Source of the DNA: Siphonodentalium dalli
Lineage: Eukaryota > Mollusca > Scaphopoda > Gadilida > Siphonodentaliidae
Assembly: GCA_032622095.1 (NCBI GenBank)
Contig: CP136065.1
Span: 57,343,949-57,407,948, forward strand
Direction: 5' to 3'
Length of the DNA: 64,000 nt
Shown: positions 1-12,515 of the stretch, in pieces
How positions within the stretch are numbered: the first letter of the stretch is position 1
Layout: each line of letters opens with the position of its first letter
The notes under the pieces: generated by a model
Database searches by the model: none
Told to the model about the DNA's origin: nothing
The model's input: the letters and a program-made list of their open reading frames with translations, nothing else
Translations under genes and position numbers: made by a program

Positions 1-2140
1 TTCTTGTATTAGTTCTTGTATTAGTTCTTGTATTAGTTCTTGTATTAGTTCTTGTATTAGTTCTTGTATTAGTTCTTGTATTAGTTCTTGTATTAGTTCT
101 TGTATTAGTTCTTGTATTAGTTCTTGTATTAGTTCTTGTATTAGTTCTTGTATTAGTTCTTGTATTAGTTCTTGTATTAGTTCTTGTATTAGTTCTTGTA
201 TTAGTTCTTGTATTAGTGGTTGTATTAGTTCTTGTATTAGTTCTTGTATTAGTTCTTGTATTAGTTCTTGTATTAGTTCTTGTATTAGTTCTTGTATTAG
301 TTCTTGTATTAGTTCTTGTATTAGTTCTTGTATTAGTGGTTGTATGAGTGGTTGTATTAGTGGTTGTATTAGTGGTTGTATTAGTGGTTGTGTTAGTGGT
401 TGTGTTAGTGGTTGTGTTAGTTCTTGTGTTAGTTCTTGTGTTAGTTCTTGTGTTAGTTCTTGTGTTAGTTGTTGTGTTAGTTGTTGTGTTAGTTGTTGTG
501 TTAGTTGTTGTGTTAGTTGTTGTGTTAGTTGTTGTGTTAGTTGTTGTGTTAGTTGTTGTGTTAGTTGTTGTATTAGTTGTTGTATTAGTTGTTGTATTAG
601 TTGTTGTATTAGTGGTTGTATTAGTGGTTGTATTAGTGGTTGTATTAGTTCTTGTATTAGTTCTTGTATTAGTTCTTGTATTAGTTGTTGTATTAGTTGT
701 TGTATTAGTTCTTGTATTAGTTCTTGTATTAGTTCTTGTATTAGTTCTTGTGTTAGTGGTTGTGTTAGTGGTTGTGTTAGTGGTTGTGTTAGTGGTTGTG
801 TTAGTGGTTGTGTTAGTTCTTGTGTTAGTTGTTGTGTTAGTTGTTGTGTTAGTTGTTGTGTTAGTTGTTGTGTTAGTTGTTGTGTTAGTTCTTGTGTTAG
901 TTCTTGTATTAGTGGTTGTATTAGTGGTTGTATTAGTGGTTGTATTAGTGGTTGTATTAGTGGTTGTATTAGTGGTTGTATTAGTGGTTGTATTAGTGGT
1001 TGTATTAGTGGTTGTATTAGTGGTTGTATTAGTTCTTGTATTAGTTCTTGTATTAGTTCTTGTATTAGTTCTTGTATTAGTTCTTGTATTAGTTCTTGTA
1101 TTAGTTCTTGTATTAGTTCTTGTATTAGTTCTTGTATTAGTTCTTGTATTAGTTCTTGTATTAGTTCTTGTATTAGTTGTTGTATTAGTTGTTGTATTAG
1201 TTGTTGTGTTAGTTGTTGTGTTAGTTGTTGTGTTAGTTGTTGTGTTAGTTGTTGTGTTAGTTGTTGTGTTAGTTCTTGTGTTAGTTCTTGTGTTAGTGGT
1301 TGTGTTAGTGGTTGTGTTAGTGGTTGTGTTAGTTCTTGTGTTAGTTCTTGTGTTAGTTGTTGTGTTAGTTGTTGTGTTAGTTGTTGTGTTAGTTCTTGTG
1401 TTAGTTCTTGTGTTAGTTCTTGTATTAGTGGTTGTATTAGTGGTTGTATTAGTGGTTGTATTAGTGGTTGTATTAGTTGTTGTATTAGTTCTTGTATTAG
1501 TTCTTGTATTAGTTCTTGTATTAGTTCTTGTATTAGTTGTTGTATTAGTGGTTGTATTAGTGGTTGTATTAGTGGTTGTATTAGTGGTTGTATTAGTGGT
1601 TGTATTAGTGGTTGTATTAGTGGTTGTATTAGTGGTTGTATTAGTGGTTGTATTAGTTCTTCTATTAGTTCTTCTATTAGTTCTTCTATTAGTGGTTGTA
1701 TTAGTGGTTGTATTAGTGGTTGTATTAGTTCTTGTATTAGTTCTTGTATTAGTTCTTGTATTAGTTCTTGTATTAGTTCTTGTATTAGTTCTTGTATTAG
1801 TTCTTGTATTAGTTCTTGTATTATTTCTTGTATTAGTTCTTGTATTAGTTCTTGTATTAGTTCTTGTATTAGTTGTTGTATTAGTTGTTGTATTAGTTGT
1901 TGTATTAGTTGTTGTATTAGTTGTTGTATTAGTTCTTGTATTAGTTCTTGTATTAGTTCTTGTATTAGTTCTTGTATTAGTTCTTGTATTAGTTCTTGTA
2001 TTAATTCTTGTATTAGTTCTTGTATTAGTTCTTGTATTAGTTCTTGTATTAGTTCTTGTATTAGTTGTTGTATTAGTTGTTGTATTAGTTGTTGTATTAG
2101 TTGTTGTATTAGTTGTTGTATTAGTTGTTGTATTAGTTGT

Positions 2141-4016
2141 TGTATTGGTTGTTGTATTGGTGGTTGTATTGGTGGTTGTATTGGTGGTTGTATTAGTTCT
2201 TGTATTAGTTCTTGTATTAGTTGTTGTATTAGTGGTTGTATTAGTTGTTGTATTAGATGTTGTATTAGTTGTTGTATTAGTTGTTGTATTAGTTCTTGTA
2301 TTAGTGGTTGTATTAGTTGTTGTATTAGTTGTTGTATTAGTTGTTGTATTAGTTCTTGTATTAGTTGTTGTATTAGTTGTTGTATTAGTTGTTGTATTAG
2401 TTGTTGTATTAGTTGTTGTATTAGTTGTTGTATTAGTGGTTGTATTAGTGGTTGTATTAGTGGTTGTATTAGTTCTTGTATTAGTTGTTGTATTAGTGGT
2501 TGTATTAGTGGTTGTATTAGTGGTTGTATTAGTGGTTGTATTAGTGGTTGTATTAGTGGTTGTATTAGTGGTTGTATTAGTTGTTGTATTAGTGGTTGTA
2601 TTAGTGGTTGTATTAGTTGTTGTATTAGTTGTTGTATTAGTTCTTGTATTAGTTGTTGTATTAGTGGTTGTATTAGTTCTTGTATTAGTTCTTGTATTAG
2701 TTCTTGTATTAGTTCTTGTATTAGTTATTGTATTAGTTCTTGTATTAGTTCTTGTATTAGTTCTTGTATTAGTTCTTGTATTAGTTCTTGTATTAGTTCT
2801 TGTATTAGTTCTTGTATTAGTTCTTGTATTAGTTCTTGTATTAGTTCTTGTATTAGTTCTTGTATTAGTTCTTGTATTAGTTCTTGTATTAGTTCTTGTA
2901 TTAGTTCTTGTATTAGTTCTTGTATTAGTTGTTGTATTAGTTGTTGTATTAGTTCTTGTATTAGTTGTTGTATTAGTTGTTGTATTAGTTGTTGTATTAG
3001 TTGTTGTATTAGTTCTTGTATTAGTTCTTGTATTAGTTCTTGTATTAATTCTTGTATTAGTTCTTGTATTAGTTCTTGTATTAGTTCTTGTATTAGTTCT
3101 TGTATTAGTTCTTGTATTAGTTCTTGTATTAGTTCTTGTATTAGTTCTTGTATTAGTGGTTGTATTAGTTCTTGTATTAGTTCTTGTATTAGTTCTTGTA
3201 TTAGTTCTTGTATTAGTTCTTGTATTAGTTCTTGTATTAGTTCTTGTATTAGTTCTTGTATTAGTTCTTGTATTAGTTCTTGTATTAGTTCTTGTATTAG
3301 TTCTTGTATTAGTTCTTGTATTAGTTCTTGTATTAGTTCTTGTATTAGTTCTTGTATTAGTTCTTGTATTAGTTCTTGTATTAGTTCTTGTATTAGTTCT
3401 TGTATTAGTTCTTGTATTAGTTCTTGTATTAGTTCTTGTATTAGTTCTTGTATTAGTGGTTGTATTAGTGGTTGTATTAGTGGTTGTATTAGTTGTTGTA
3501 TTAGTTGTTGTATTAGTTGTGTTAGTTCTTGTGTTAGTTCTTGTATTAGTTCTTGTATTAGTTCTTGTATTAGTGGTGGTATTAGTTGTTGTATTAGTTC
3601 TTGTATTAGTTCTTGTGTTAGTTCTTGTGTTAGTTCTTGTATTAGTTCTTGTATTAGTGGTTGTATTAGTTCTTGTATTAGTTCTTGTATTAGTTGTTGT
3701 ATTAGTGGTTGTGTTAGTGGTTGTGTTAGTTCTTGTGTTAGTTGTTGTATTAGTGGTTGTGTTAGTGGTTGTGTTAGTTCTTGTGTTAGTTGTTGTATTA
3801 GTGGTTGTATTAGTTCTTGTATTAGTTGTTGTATTAGTTGTTGTATTAGTTGTTGTATTAGTTCTTGTATTAGTTCTTGTATTAGTTGTTGTATTAGTTG
3901 TTGTATTAGTTGTTGTATTAGTTGTTGTATTAGTTGTTGTATTAGTTGTTGTATTGGTTGTTGTATTGGTGGTTGTATTGGTGGTTGTATTGGTGGTTGT
4001 ATTGGTTCTTGTATTA
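2141..4016 (+). repeat. TTGG-marked satellite module, two copies
   Basis: The uncommon TTGG spelling appears as a short block at about 2144-2193 and again at about 3953-4010. Both blocks follow a run of TTGTTGTATTAG units, start with one TTGGTTGTTGTA and continue with TTGGTGG units. The offset is 1,809 bp, which is 151 units minus the 3-bp deletion near 3519. TTAGATG variants follow both copies (near 2255, and 4076-4130). This supports an old block duplication whose interior has since diverged. Confidence 0.6.
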
Positions 4017-6839
4017 GTTCTTGTATTAGTTGTTGTATTAGTTGTTGTATTAGTGGTTGTGTTAGTTCTTGTATTAGATGTTGTATTAGTTGTTGTATTA
4101 GATGTTGTATTAGATGTTGTATTAGATGTTGTATTAGTTCTTGTATTAGTTCTTGTATTAGTTGTTGTATTAGTTGTTGTATTAGTTGTTGTATTAGTTG
4201 TTGTATTAGTTCTTGTATTAGTTGTTGTATTAGTTGTTGTATTAGTTCTTGTATTAGTTGTTGTATTAGTGGTTGTATTAGTGGTTGTATTAGTTGTTGT
4301 ATTAGTTGTTGTATTAGTTGTTGTATTAGTTCTTGTATTAGTTGTTGTATTAGTGGTTGTATTAGTGGTTGTATTAGTTGTTGTATTAGTGGTTGTATTA
4401 GTGGTTGTATTAGTTGTTGTATTAGTGGTTGTATTAGTGGTTGTATTAGTGGTTGTATTAGTTGTTGTATTAGTTGTTGTATTAGTTGTTGTATTAGTTG
4501 TTGTATTAGTTGTTGTATTAGTTCTTGTATTAGTTCTTGTATTAGTTCTTGTATTAGTTCTTGTATTAGTTCTTGTATTAGTTCTTGTATTAGTTCTTGT
4601 ATTAGTTCTTGTATTAGTTCTTGTATTAGTTCTTGTATTAGTTCTTGTATTAGTTCTTGTATTAGTTCTTGTATTAGTGGTTGTATTAGTGGTTGTATTA
4701 GTGGTTGTATTAGTGGTTGTATTAGTGGTTGTATTAGTGGTTGTATTAGTTCTTGTATTAGTTCTTGTATTAGTTCTTGTATTAGTTCTTGTATTAGTTC
4801 TTGTATTAGTTCTTGTATTAGTTCTTGTATTAGTTCTTGTATTAGTTCTTGTATTAGTTCTTGTATTAGTTGTTGTATTAGTTGTTGTATTAGTTCTTGT
4901 ATTAGTTGTTGTATTAGTGGTTGTATTAGTGGTTGTATTAGTTGTTGTATTAGTGGTTGTATTAGTGGTTGTATTAGTTGTTGTATTAGTGGTTGTATTA
5001 GTGGTTGTATTAGTTCTTGTATTAGTTCTTGTATTAGTTCTTGTATTAGTTGTTGTATTAGTTGTTGTATTAGTTGTTGTATTAGTGGTTGTATTAGTTG
5101 TTGTATTAGTTGTTGTATTAGTTCTTGTATTAGTTGTTGTATTAGTGGTTGTATTAGTGGTTGTATTAGTGGTTGTATTAGTTCTTGTATTAGTGGTTGT
5201 ATTAGTGGTTGTATTAGTTGTTGTATTAGTTGTTGTATTAGTTGTTGTATTAGTTGTTGTATTAGTTGTTGTATTAGTTGTTGTATTAGTGGTTGTATTA
5301 GTGGTTGTATTAGTTCTTGTATTAGTTCTTGTATTAGTTCTTGTATTAGTTGTTGTATTAGTGGTTGTATTAGTGGTTGTATTAGTTCTTGTATTAGTTC
5401 TTGTATTAGTTCTTGTATTAGTTCTTGTATTAGTTCTTGTATTAGTGGTTGTATTAGTGGTTGTATTAGTGGTTGTATTAGTTCTTGTATTAGTTCTTGT
5501 ATTAGTTCTTGTATTAGTTCTTGTATTAGTTCTTGTATTAGTTCTTGTATTAGTTCTTGTATTAGTTCTTGTATTAGTTCTTGTATTAGTTCTTGTATTA
5601 GTTCTTGTATTAGTTCTTGTATTAGTTCTTGTATTAGTTCTTGTATTAGTTCTTGTATTAGTTCTTGTATTAGTTGTTGTATTAGTGGTTGTATTAGTGG
5701 TTGTATTAGTTGTTGTATTAGTTCTTGTATTAGTTCTTGTATTAGTTGTTGTATTAGTTGTTGTATTAGTTCTTGTGTTAGTTCTTGTGTTAGTTCTTGT
5801 ATTAGTTCTTGTATTAGTTCTTGTATTAGTGGTGGTATTAGTTGTTGTATTAGTTCTTGTATTAGTTCTTGTATTAGTTCTTGTATTAGTTCTTGTATTA
5901 GTTCTTGTATTAGTTCTTGTATTAGTTGTTGTATTAGTGGTTGTATTAGTGGTTGTATTAGTTGTTGTATTAGTTCTTGTGTTAGTTCTTGTGTTAGTTC
6001 TTGTATTAGTTCTTGTGTTAGTTCTTGTGTTAGTGGTTGTGTTAGTGGTTGTGTTAGTTCTTGTGTTAGTTCTTGTGTTAGTTCTTGTGTTAGTTCTTGT
6101 GTTAGTTCTTGTGTTAGTTCTTGTGTTAGTTGTTGTATTAGTTGTTGTATTAGTGGTTGTATTAGTGGTTGTATTAGTGGTTGTATTAGTTCTTGTATTA
6201 GTTCTTGTATTAGTTGTTGTATTAGTTGTTGTATTAGTGGTTGTATTAGTTGTTGTATTAGTTGTTGTATTAGTTGTTGTATTAGTGGTTGTATTAGTGG
6301 TTGTATTAGTTGTTGTATTAGTTGTTGTATTAGTTGTTGTATTAGTTCTTGTATTAGTTGTTGTATTAGTGGTTGTATTAGTGGTTGTATTAGTGGTTGT
6401 ATTAGTGGTTGTATTAGTGGTTGTATTAGTGGTTGTATTAGTTGTTGTATTAGTTGTTGTATTAGTTGTTGTATTAGTTGTTGTATTAGTTGTTGTATTA
6501 GTGGTTGTATTAGTGGTTGTATTAGTGGTTGTATTAGTGGTTGTATTAGTGGTTGTATTAGTGGTTGTATTAGTGGTTGTATTAGTGGTTGTATTAGTGG
6601 TTGTATTAGTGGTTGTATTAGTGGTTGTATTAGTTCTTGTATTAGTTCTTGTATTAGTTCTTGTATTAGTTCTTGTATTAGTTCTTGTATTAGTTCTTGT
6701 ATTAGTTCTTGTATTAGTTCTTGTATTAGTTGTTGTATTAGTGGTTGTATTAGTGGTTGTATTAGTTCTTGTATTAGTTCTTGTATTAGTTCTTGTATTA
6801 GTTGTTGTATTAGTTGTTGTATTAGTTGTTGTATTAGTT

Positions 6840-6899
6840 GTCGTATTAGTTGTCGTATTAGTTGTCGTATTAGTTGTCGTATTAGTTGTCGTATTAGTT
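6840..6899 (+). repeat. Five-unit amplification of a point mutation
   Basis: Five consecutive units read TTAGTTGTCGTA in place of TTAGTTGTTGTA. The same T-to-C change was not noticed elsewhere in the arrays. A run of identical private mutants is best explained by one substitution followed by local slippage or unequal exchange of whole units. Confidence 0.85.
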
Positions 6900-9800
6900 C
6901 TTGTATTAGTTGTTGTATTAGTTGTTGTATTAGTGGTTGTATTAGTGGTTGTATTAGTGGTTGTATTAGTGGTTGTATTAGTGGTTGTATTAGTGGTTGT
7001 ATTAGTGGTTGTATTAGTTCTTGTATTAGTTCTTGTATTAGTTCTTGTATTAGTTCTTGTATTAGTTCTTGTATTAGTTCTTGTATTAGTTCTTGTATTA
7101 GTTCTTGTATTAGTGGTTGTATTAGTGGTTGTATTAGTGGTTGTATTAGTGGTTGTATTAGTGGTTGTATTAGTGGTTGTATTAGTTCTTGTATTAGTTC
7201 TTGTATTAGTTGTTGTATTAGTTCTTGTATTAGTTGTTGTATTAGTGGTTGTATTAGTGGTTGTATTAGTTGTTGTATTAGTTGTTGTATTAGTTGTTGT
7301 ATTAGTTGTTGTATTAGTTCTTGTATTAGTTCTTGTATTAGTTGTTGTATTAGTGGTTGTATTAGTGGTTGTATTAGTGGTTGTATTAGTGGTTGTATTA
7401 GTGGTTGTATTAGTGGTTGTATTAGTGGTTGTATTAGTTGTTGTATTAGTTGTTGTATTAGTTGTTGTATTAGTTGTTGTATTAGTTGTTGTATTAGTTG
7501 TTGTATTAGTTCTTGTATTAGTTGTTGTATTAGTTGTTGTATTAGTTCTTGTATTAGTTCTTGTATTAGTTCTTGTATTAGTTGTTGTATTAGTTGTTGT
7601 ATTAGTTGTTGTATTAGTTCTTGTATTAGTTGTTGTATTAGTGGTTGTATTAGTGGTTGTATTAGTTCTTGTATTAGTGGTTGTATTAGTGGTTGTATTA
7701 GTGGTTGTATTAGTGGTTGTATTAGTTCTTGTATTAGTTCTTGTATTAGTTCTTGTATTAGTTGTTGTATTAGTTGTTGTATTAGTTGTTGTATTAGTTG
7801 TTGTATTAGTGGTTGTATTAGTTGTTGTATTAGTTGTTGTATTAGTTGTTGTATTAGTTGTTGTATTAGTGGTTGTATTAGTGGTTGTATTAGTGGTTGT
7901 ATTAGTGGTTGTATTAGTGGTTGTATTAGTTGTTGTATTAGTTGTTGTATTAGTTGTTGTATTAGTTGTTGTATTAGTTGTTGTATTAGTTGTTGTATTA
8001 GTTGTTGTATTAGTGGTTGTATTAGTGGTTGTATTAGTTGTTGTATTAGTTCTTGTATTAGTTCTTGTATTAGTTGTTGTATTAGTGGTTGTATTAGTGG
8101 TTGTATTAGTTCTTGTATTAGTTCTTGTATTAGTTGTTGTATTAGTTGTTGTATTAGTTGTTGTATTAGTTGTTGTATTAGTTGTTGTATTAGTTCTTGT
8201 ATTAGTTCTTGTATTAGTTCTTGTATTAGTTGTTGTATTAGTTGTTGTATTAGTGGTTGTATTAGTGGTTGTATTAGTGGTTGTATTAGTGGTTGTATTA
8301 GTGGTTGTATTAGTGGTTGTATTAGTTGTTGTATTAGTTGTTGTATTAGTTGTTGTATTAGTTCTTGTATTAGTTGTTGTATTAGTTGTTGTATTAGTGG
8401 TTGTATTAGTTGTTGTATTAGTTCTTGTATTAGTTGTTGTATTAGTTGTTGTATCAGTGGTTGTATTAGTGGTTGTATTAGTGGTTGTATTAGTTGTTGT
8501 ATTAGTGGTTGTATTAGTGGTTGTATTAGTTCTTGTATTAGTTGTTGTATTAGTTGTTGTATTAGTTGTTGTATTAGTTGTTGTATTAGTGGTTGTATTA
8601 GTTGTTGTATTAGTTCTTGTATTAGTTGTTGTATTAGTGGTTGTATTAGTGGTTGTATTAGTGGTTGTATTAGTGGTTGTATTAGTGGTTGTATTAGTTG
8701 TTGTATTAGTTGTTGTATTAGTTGTTGTATTAGTTGTTGTATTAGTTGTTGTATTAGTTGTTGTATTAGTTGTTGTATTAGTTCTTGTATTAGTTGTTGT
8801 ATTAGTGGTTGTATTAGTTGTTGTATTAGTTGTTGTATTAGTTGTTGTATTAGTTGTTGTATTAGTTCTTGTATTAGTTCTTGTTTTAGTGGTTGTGTTA
8901 GCTCTTGTGTTAGTTCTTGTATTAGTTCTTGTATTAGTTCTTGTATTAGTTCTTGTATTAGTTCTTGTATTAGTTGTTGTATTAGTTGTTGTATTAGTTG
9001 TTGTATTAGTGGTTGTATTAGTGGTTGTATTAGTGGTTGTATTAGTTGTTGTATTAGTTCTTGTATTAGTTCTTGTATTAGTTGTTGTATTAGTTGTTGT
9101 ATTAGTGGTTGTATTAGTTCTTGTATTAGTTCTTGTATTAGTTCTTGTATTAGTTCTTGTATTAGTTCTTGTATTAGTTGTTGTATTAGTTGTTGTATTA
9201 GTGGTTGTATTAGTGGTTGTATTAGTGGTTGTATTAGTTGTTGTATTAGTTCTTGTATTAGTTCTTGTATTAGTTGTTGTATTAGTTGTTGTATTAGTGG
9301 TTGTATTAGTTCTTGTATTAGTTCTTGTATTAGTTCTTGTATTAGTTCTTGTATTAGTTCTTGTATTAGTTCTTGTATTAGTTCTTGTATTAGTTCTTGT
9401 ATTAGTTCTTGTATTAGTTCTTGTATTAGTTCTTGTATTAGTTCTTGTATTAGTTCTTGTATTAGTTCTTGTATTAGTTCTTGTATTAGTTCTTGTATTA
9501 GTTCTTGTATTAGTTCTTGTATTAGTTCTTGTATTAGTTCTTGTATTAGTTCTTGTATTAGTTCTTGTATTAGTGGTTGTATTAGTGGTTGTATTAGTTC
9601 TTGTATTAGTTCTTGTATTAGTTCTTGTATTAGTTCTTGTATTAGTTCTTGTATTAGTTCTTGTATTAGTTCTTGTATTAGTTCTTGTATTAGTTCTTGT
9701 ATTAGTTGTTGTATTAGTTGTTGTATTAGTTGTTGTATTAGTTGTTGTATTAGTTGTTGTATTAGTGGTTGTATTAGTGGTTGTATTAGTTCTTGTATTA

Positions 9801-10633
9801 GTTCTTGTATTAGTTCTTGTATTAGTTCTTGTATTAGTTCTTGTATTAGTTCTTGTATTAGTTCTTGTGTTAGTTCTTGTGTTAGTTCTTGTGTTAGTTC
9901 TTGTGTTAGTTCTTGTGTTAGTTCTTGTATTAGTTCTTGTATTAGTTCTTGTATTAGTTGTTGTATTAGTTGTTGTATTAGTGGTTGTATTAGTGGTTGT
10001 ATTAGTGGTTGTATTAGTGGTTGTATTAGTTCTTGTATTAGTGGTTGTATTAGTTCTTGTATTAGTTCTTGTATTAGTGGTTGTATTAGTGGTTGTATTA
10101 GTGGTTGTATTAGTTCTTGTATTAGTTCTTGTATTAGTTGTTGTATTAGTTGTTGTATTAGTGGTTGTATTAGTGGTTGTATTAGTTCTTGTATTAGTGG
10201 TTGTATTAGTGGTTGTATTAGTTGTTGTATTAGTTGTTGTATTAGTTGTTGTATTAGTTCTTGTATTAGTTGTTGTATTAGTGGTTGTATTAGTTGTTGT
10301 ATTAGTTCTTGTATTAGTTGTTGTATTAGTTGTTGTATTAGTTGTTGTATTAGTTCTTGTATTAGTTCTTGTATTAGTGGTTGTGTTAGCTCTTGTGTTA
10401 GTTCTTGTATTAGTTCTTGTATTAGTTCTTGTATTAGTTCTTGTATTAGTTGTTGTATTAGTTCTTGTATTAGTTGTTGTATTAGTGGTTGTATTAGTGG
10501 TTGTATTAGTTGTTGTATTAGTTGTTGTATTAGTGGTTGTATTAGTGGTTGTATTAGTTCTTGTATTAGTGGTTGTATTAGTGGTTGTATTAGTTGTTGT
10601 ATTAGTTGTTGTATTAGTTGTTGTATTAGTTGT

Positions 10634-12515
10634 TGTATTAGTGGTTGTATTAGTGGTTGTATTAGTGGTTGTATTAGTTCTTGTATTAGTTCTTGTATTA
10701 GTTGTTGTATTAGTTCTTGTATTAGTTGTTGTATTAGTGGTTGTATTAGTGGTTGTATTAGTTGTTGTATTAGTTGTTGTATTAGTTGTTGTATTAGTTG
10801 TTGTATTAGTTCTTGTATTAGTTCTTGTATTAGTTGTTGTATTAGTGGTTGTATTAGTTGTTGTATTAGTTGTTGTATTAGTTGTTGTATTAGTTGTTGT
10901 ATTAGTTCTTGTATTAGTTCTTGTATTAGTGGTTGTGTTAGCTCTTGTGTTAGTTCTTGTATTAGTTCTTGTATTAGTTCTTGTATTAGTTCTTGTATTA
11001 GTTGTTGTATTAGTTGTTGTATTAGTTGTTGTATTAGTGGTTGTATTAGTTGTTGTATTAGTTGTTGTGTTAGTTCTTGTGTTAGTGGTTGTGTTAGCTC
11101 TTGTATTAGTTCTTGTATTAGTTCTTGTATTAGTTCTTGTATTAGTTGTTGTATTAGTGGTTGTATTAGTGGTTGTATTAGTGGTTGTATTAGTGGTTGT
11201 ATTAGTGGTTGTATTAGTGGTTGTATTAGTGGTTGTATTAGTTGTTGTATTAGTTCTTGTATTAGTTCTTGTATTAGTTATTAGTTCTTGTATTAGTTCT
11301 TGTATTAGTTCTTGTATTAGTGGTTGTATTAGTGGTTGTATTAGTGGTTGTATTAGTGGTTGTATTAGTGGTTGTATTAGTGGTTGTATTAGTGGTTGTA
11401 TTAGTGGTTGTATTAGTGGTTGTATTAGTGGTTGTATTAGTTCTTGTATTAGTTCTTGTATTAGTTCTTGTATTAGTTCTTGTATTAGTTCTTGTATTAG
11501 TTCTTGTATTAGTTCTTGTATTAGTTCTTGTATTAGTTCTTGTATTAGTTCTTGTATTAGTTCTTGTATTAGTTCTTGTATTAGTTCTTGTATTAGTTCT
11601 TGTATTAGTTCTTGTATTAGTTGTTGTATTAGTTGTTGTATTAGTTGTTGTATTAGTTGTTGTATTAGTTGTTGTATTAGTTGTTGTATTAGTTGTTGTA
11701 TTAGTTGTTGTATTAGTTGTTGTATTAGTTGTTGTATTAGTTGTTGTATTAGTTGTTGTATTAGTTGTTGTATTAGTTGTTGTATTAGTTGTTGTATTAG
11801 TGGTTGTATTAGTGGTTGTATTAGTTGTTGTATTAGTTGTTGTATTAGTTGTTGTATTAGTTGTTGTATTAGTGGTTGTATTAGTGGTTGTATTAGTGGT
11901 TGTATTAGTTCTTGTATTAGTTCTTGTATTAGTTGTTGTATTAGTTCTTGTATTAGTTGTTGTATTAGTGGTTGTATTAGTGGTTGTATTAGTTGTTGTA
12001 TTAGTTGTTGTATTAGTTGTTGTATTAGTTGTTGTATTAGTTCTTGTATTAGTTCTTGTATTAGTTGTTGTATTAGTGGTTGTATTAGTTGTTGTATTAG
12101 TTGTTGTATTAGTTGTTGTATTAGTTGTTGTATTAGTTGTTGTATTAGTTCTTGTATTAGTGGTTGTGTTAGCTCTTGTGTTAGTTCTTGTATTAGTTCT
12201 TGTATTAGTTCTTGTATTAGTTCTTGTATTAGTTGTTGTATTAGTTGTTGTATTAGTTGTTGTATTAGTGGTTGTATTAGTTGTTGTATTAGTTGTTGTG
12301 TTAGTTCTTGTGTTAGTGGTTGTGTTAGCTCTTGTATTAGTTCTTGTATTAGTTCTTGTATTAGTTCTTGTATTAGTTGTTGTATTAGTGGTTGTATTAG
12401 TGGTTGTATTAGTGGTTGTATTAGTGGTTGTATTAGTGGTTGTATTAGTGGTTGTATTAGTGGTTGTATTAGTTGTTGTATTAGTTCTTGTATTAGTTCT
12501 TGTATTAGTTATTAG
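10634..12515 (+). repeat. 1,231-bp higher-order repeat with phase-shift junction
   Basis: The order of unit spellings in about 10634-11284 is nearly repeated in 11865-12515. This includes the TTAGCTCTTG marker units and a seven-unit GG run. Both copies end in the off-phase junction GTATTAGTTATTAGTTC (around 11277 and 12508). The offset is 1,231 bp, that is 102 units plus 7 bp, so the junction itself was copied. After each junction come three TC units, nine or ten GG units, then a long TC run and a TG run. A third, partly diverged copy therefore begins at 12512. Confidence 0.8.

Noticed and set aside
344-12515. Open frames of 3,600-4,000 codons with repeated SCIS or LVLV residues
   Set aside because: They exist in two plus frames at once because the 12-bp unit is a multiple of three and lacks stops in those frames. 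There is no start context, domain or codon bias.
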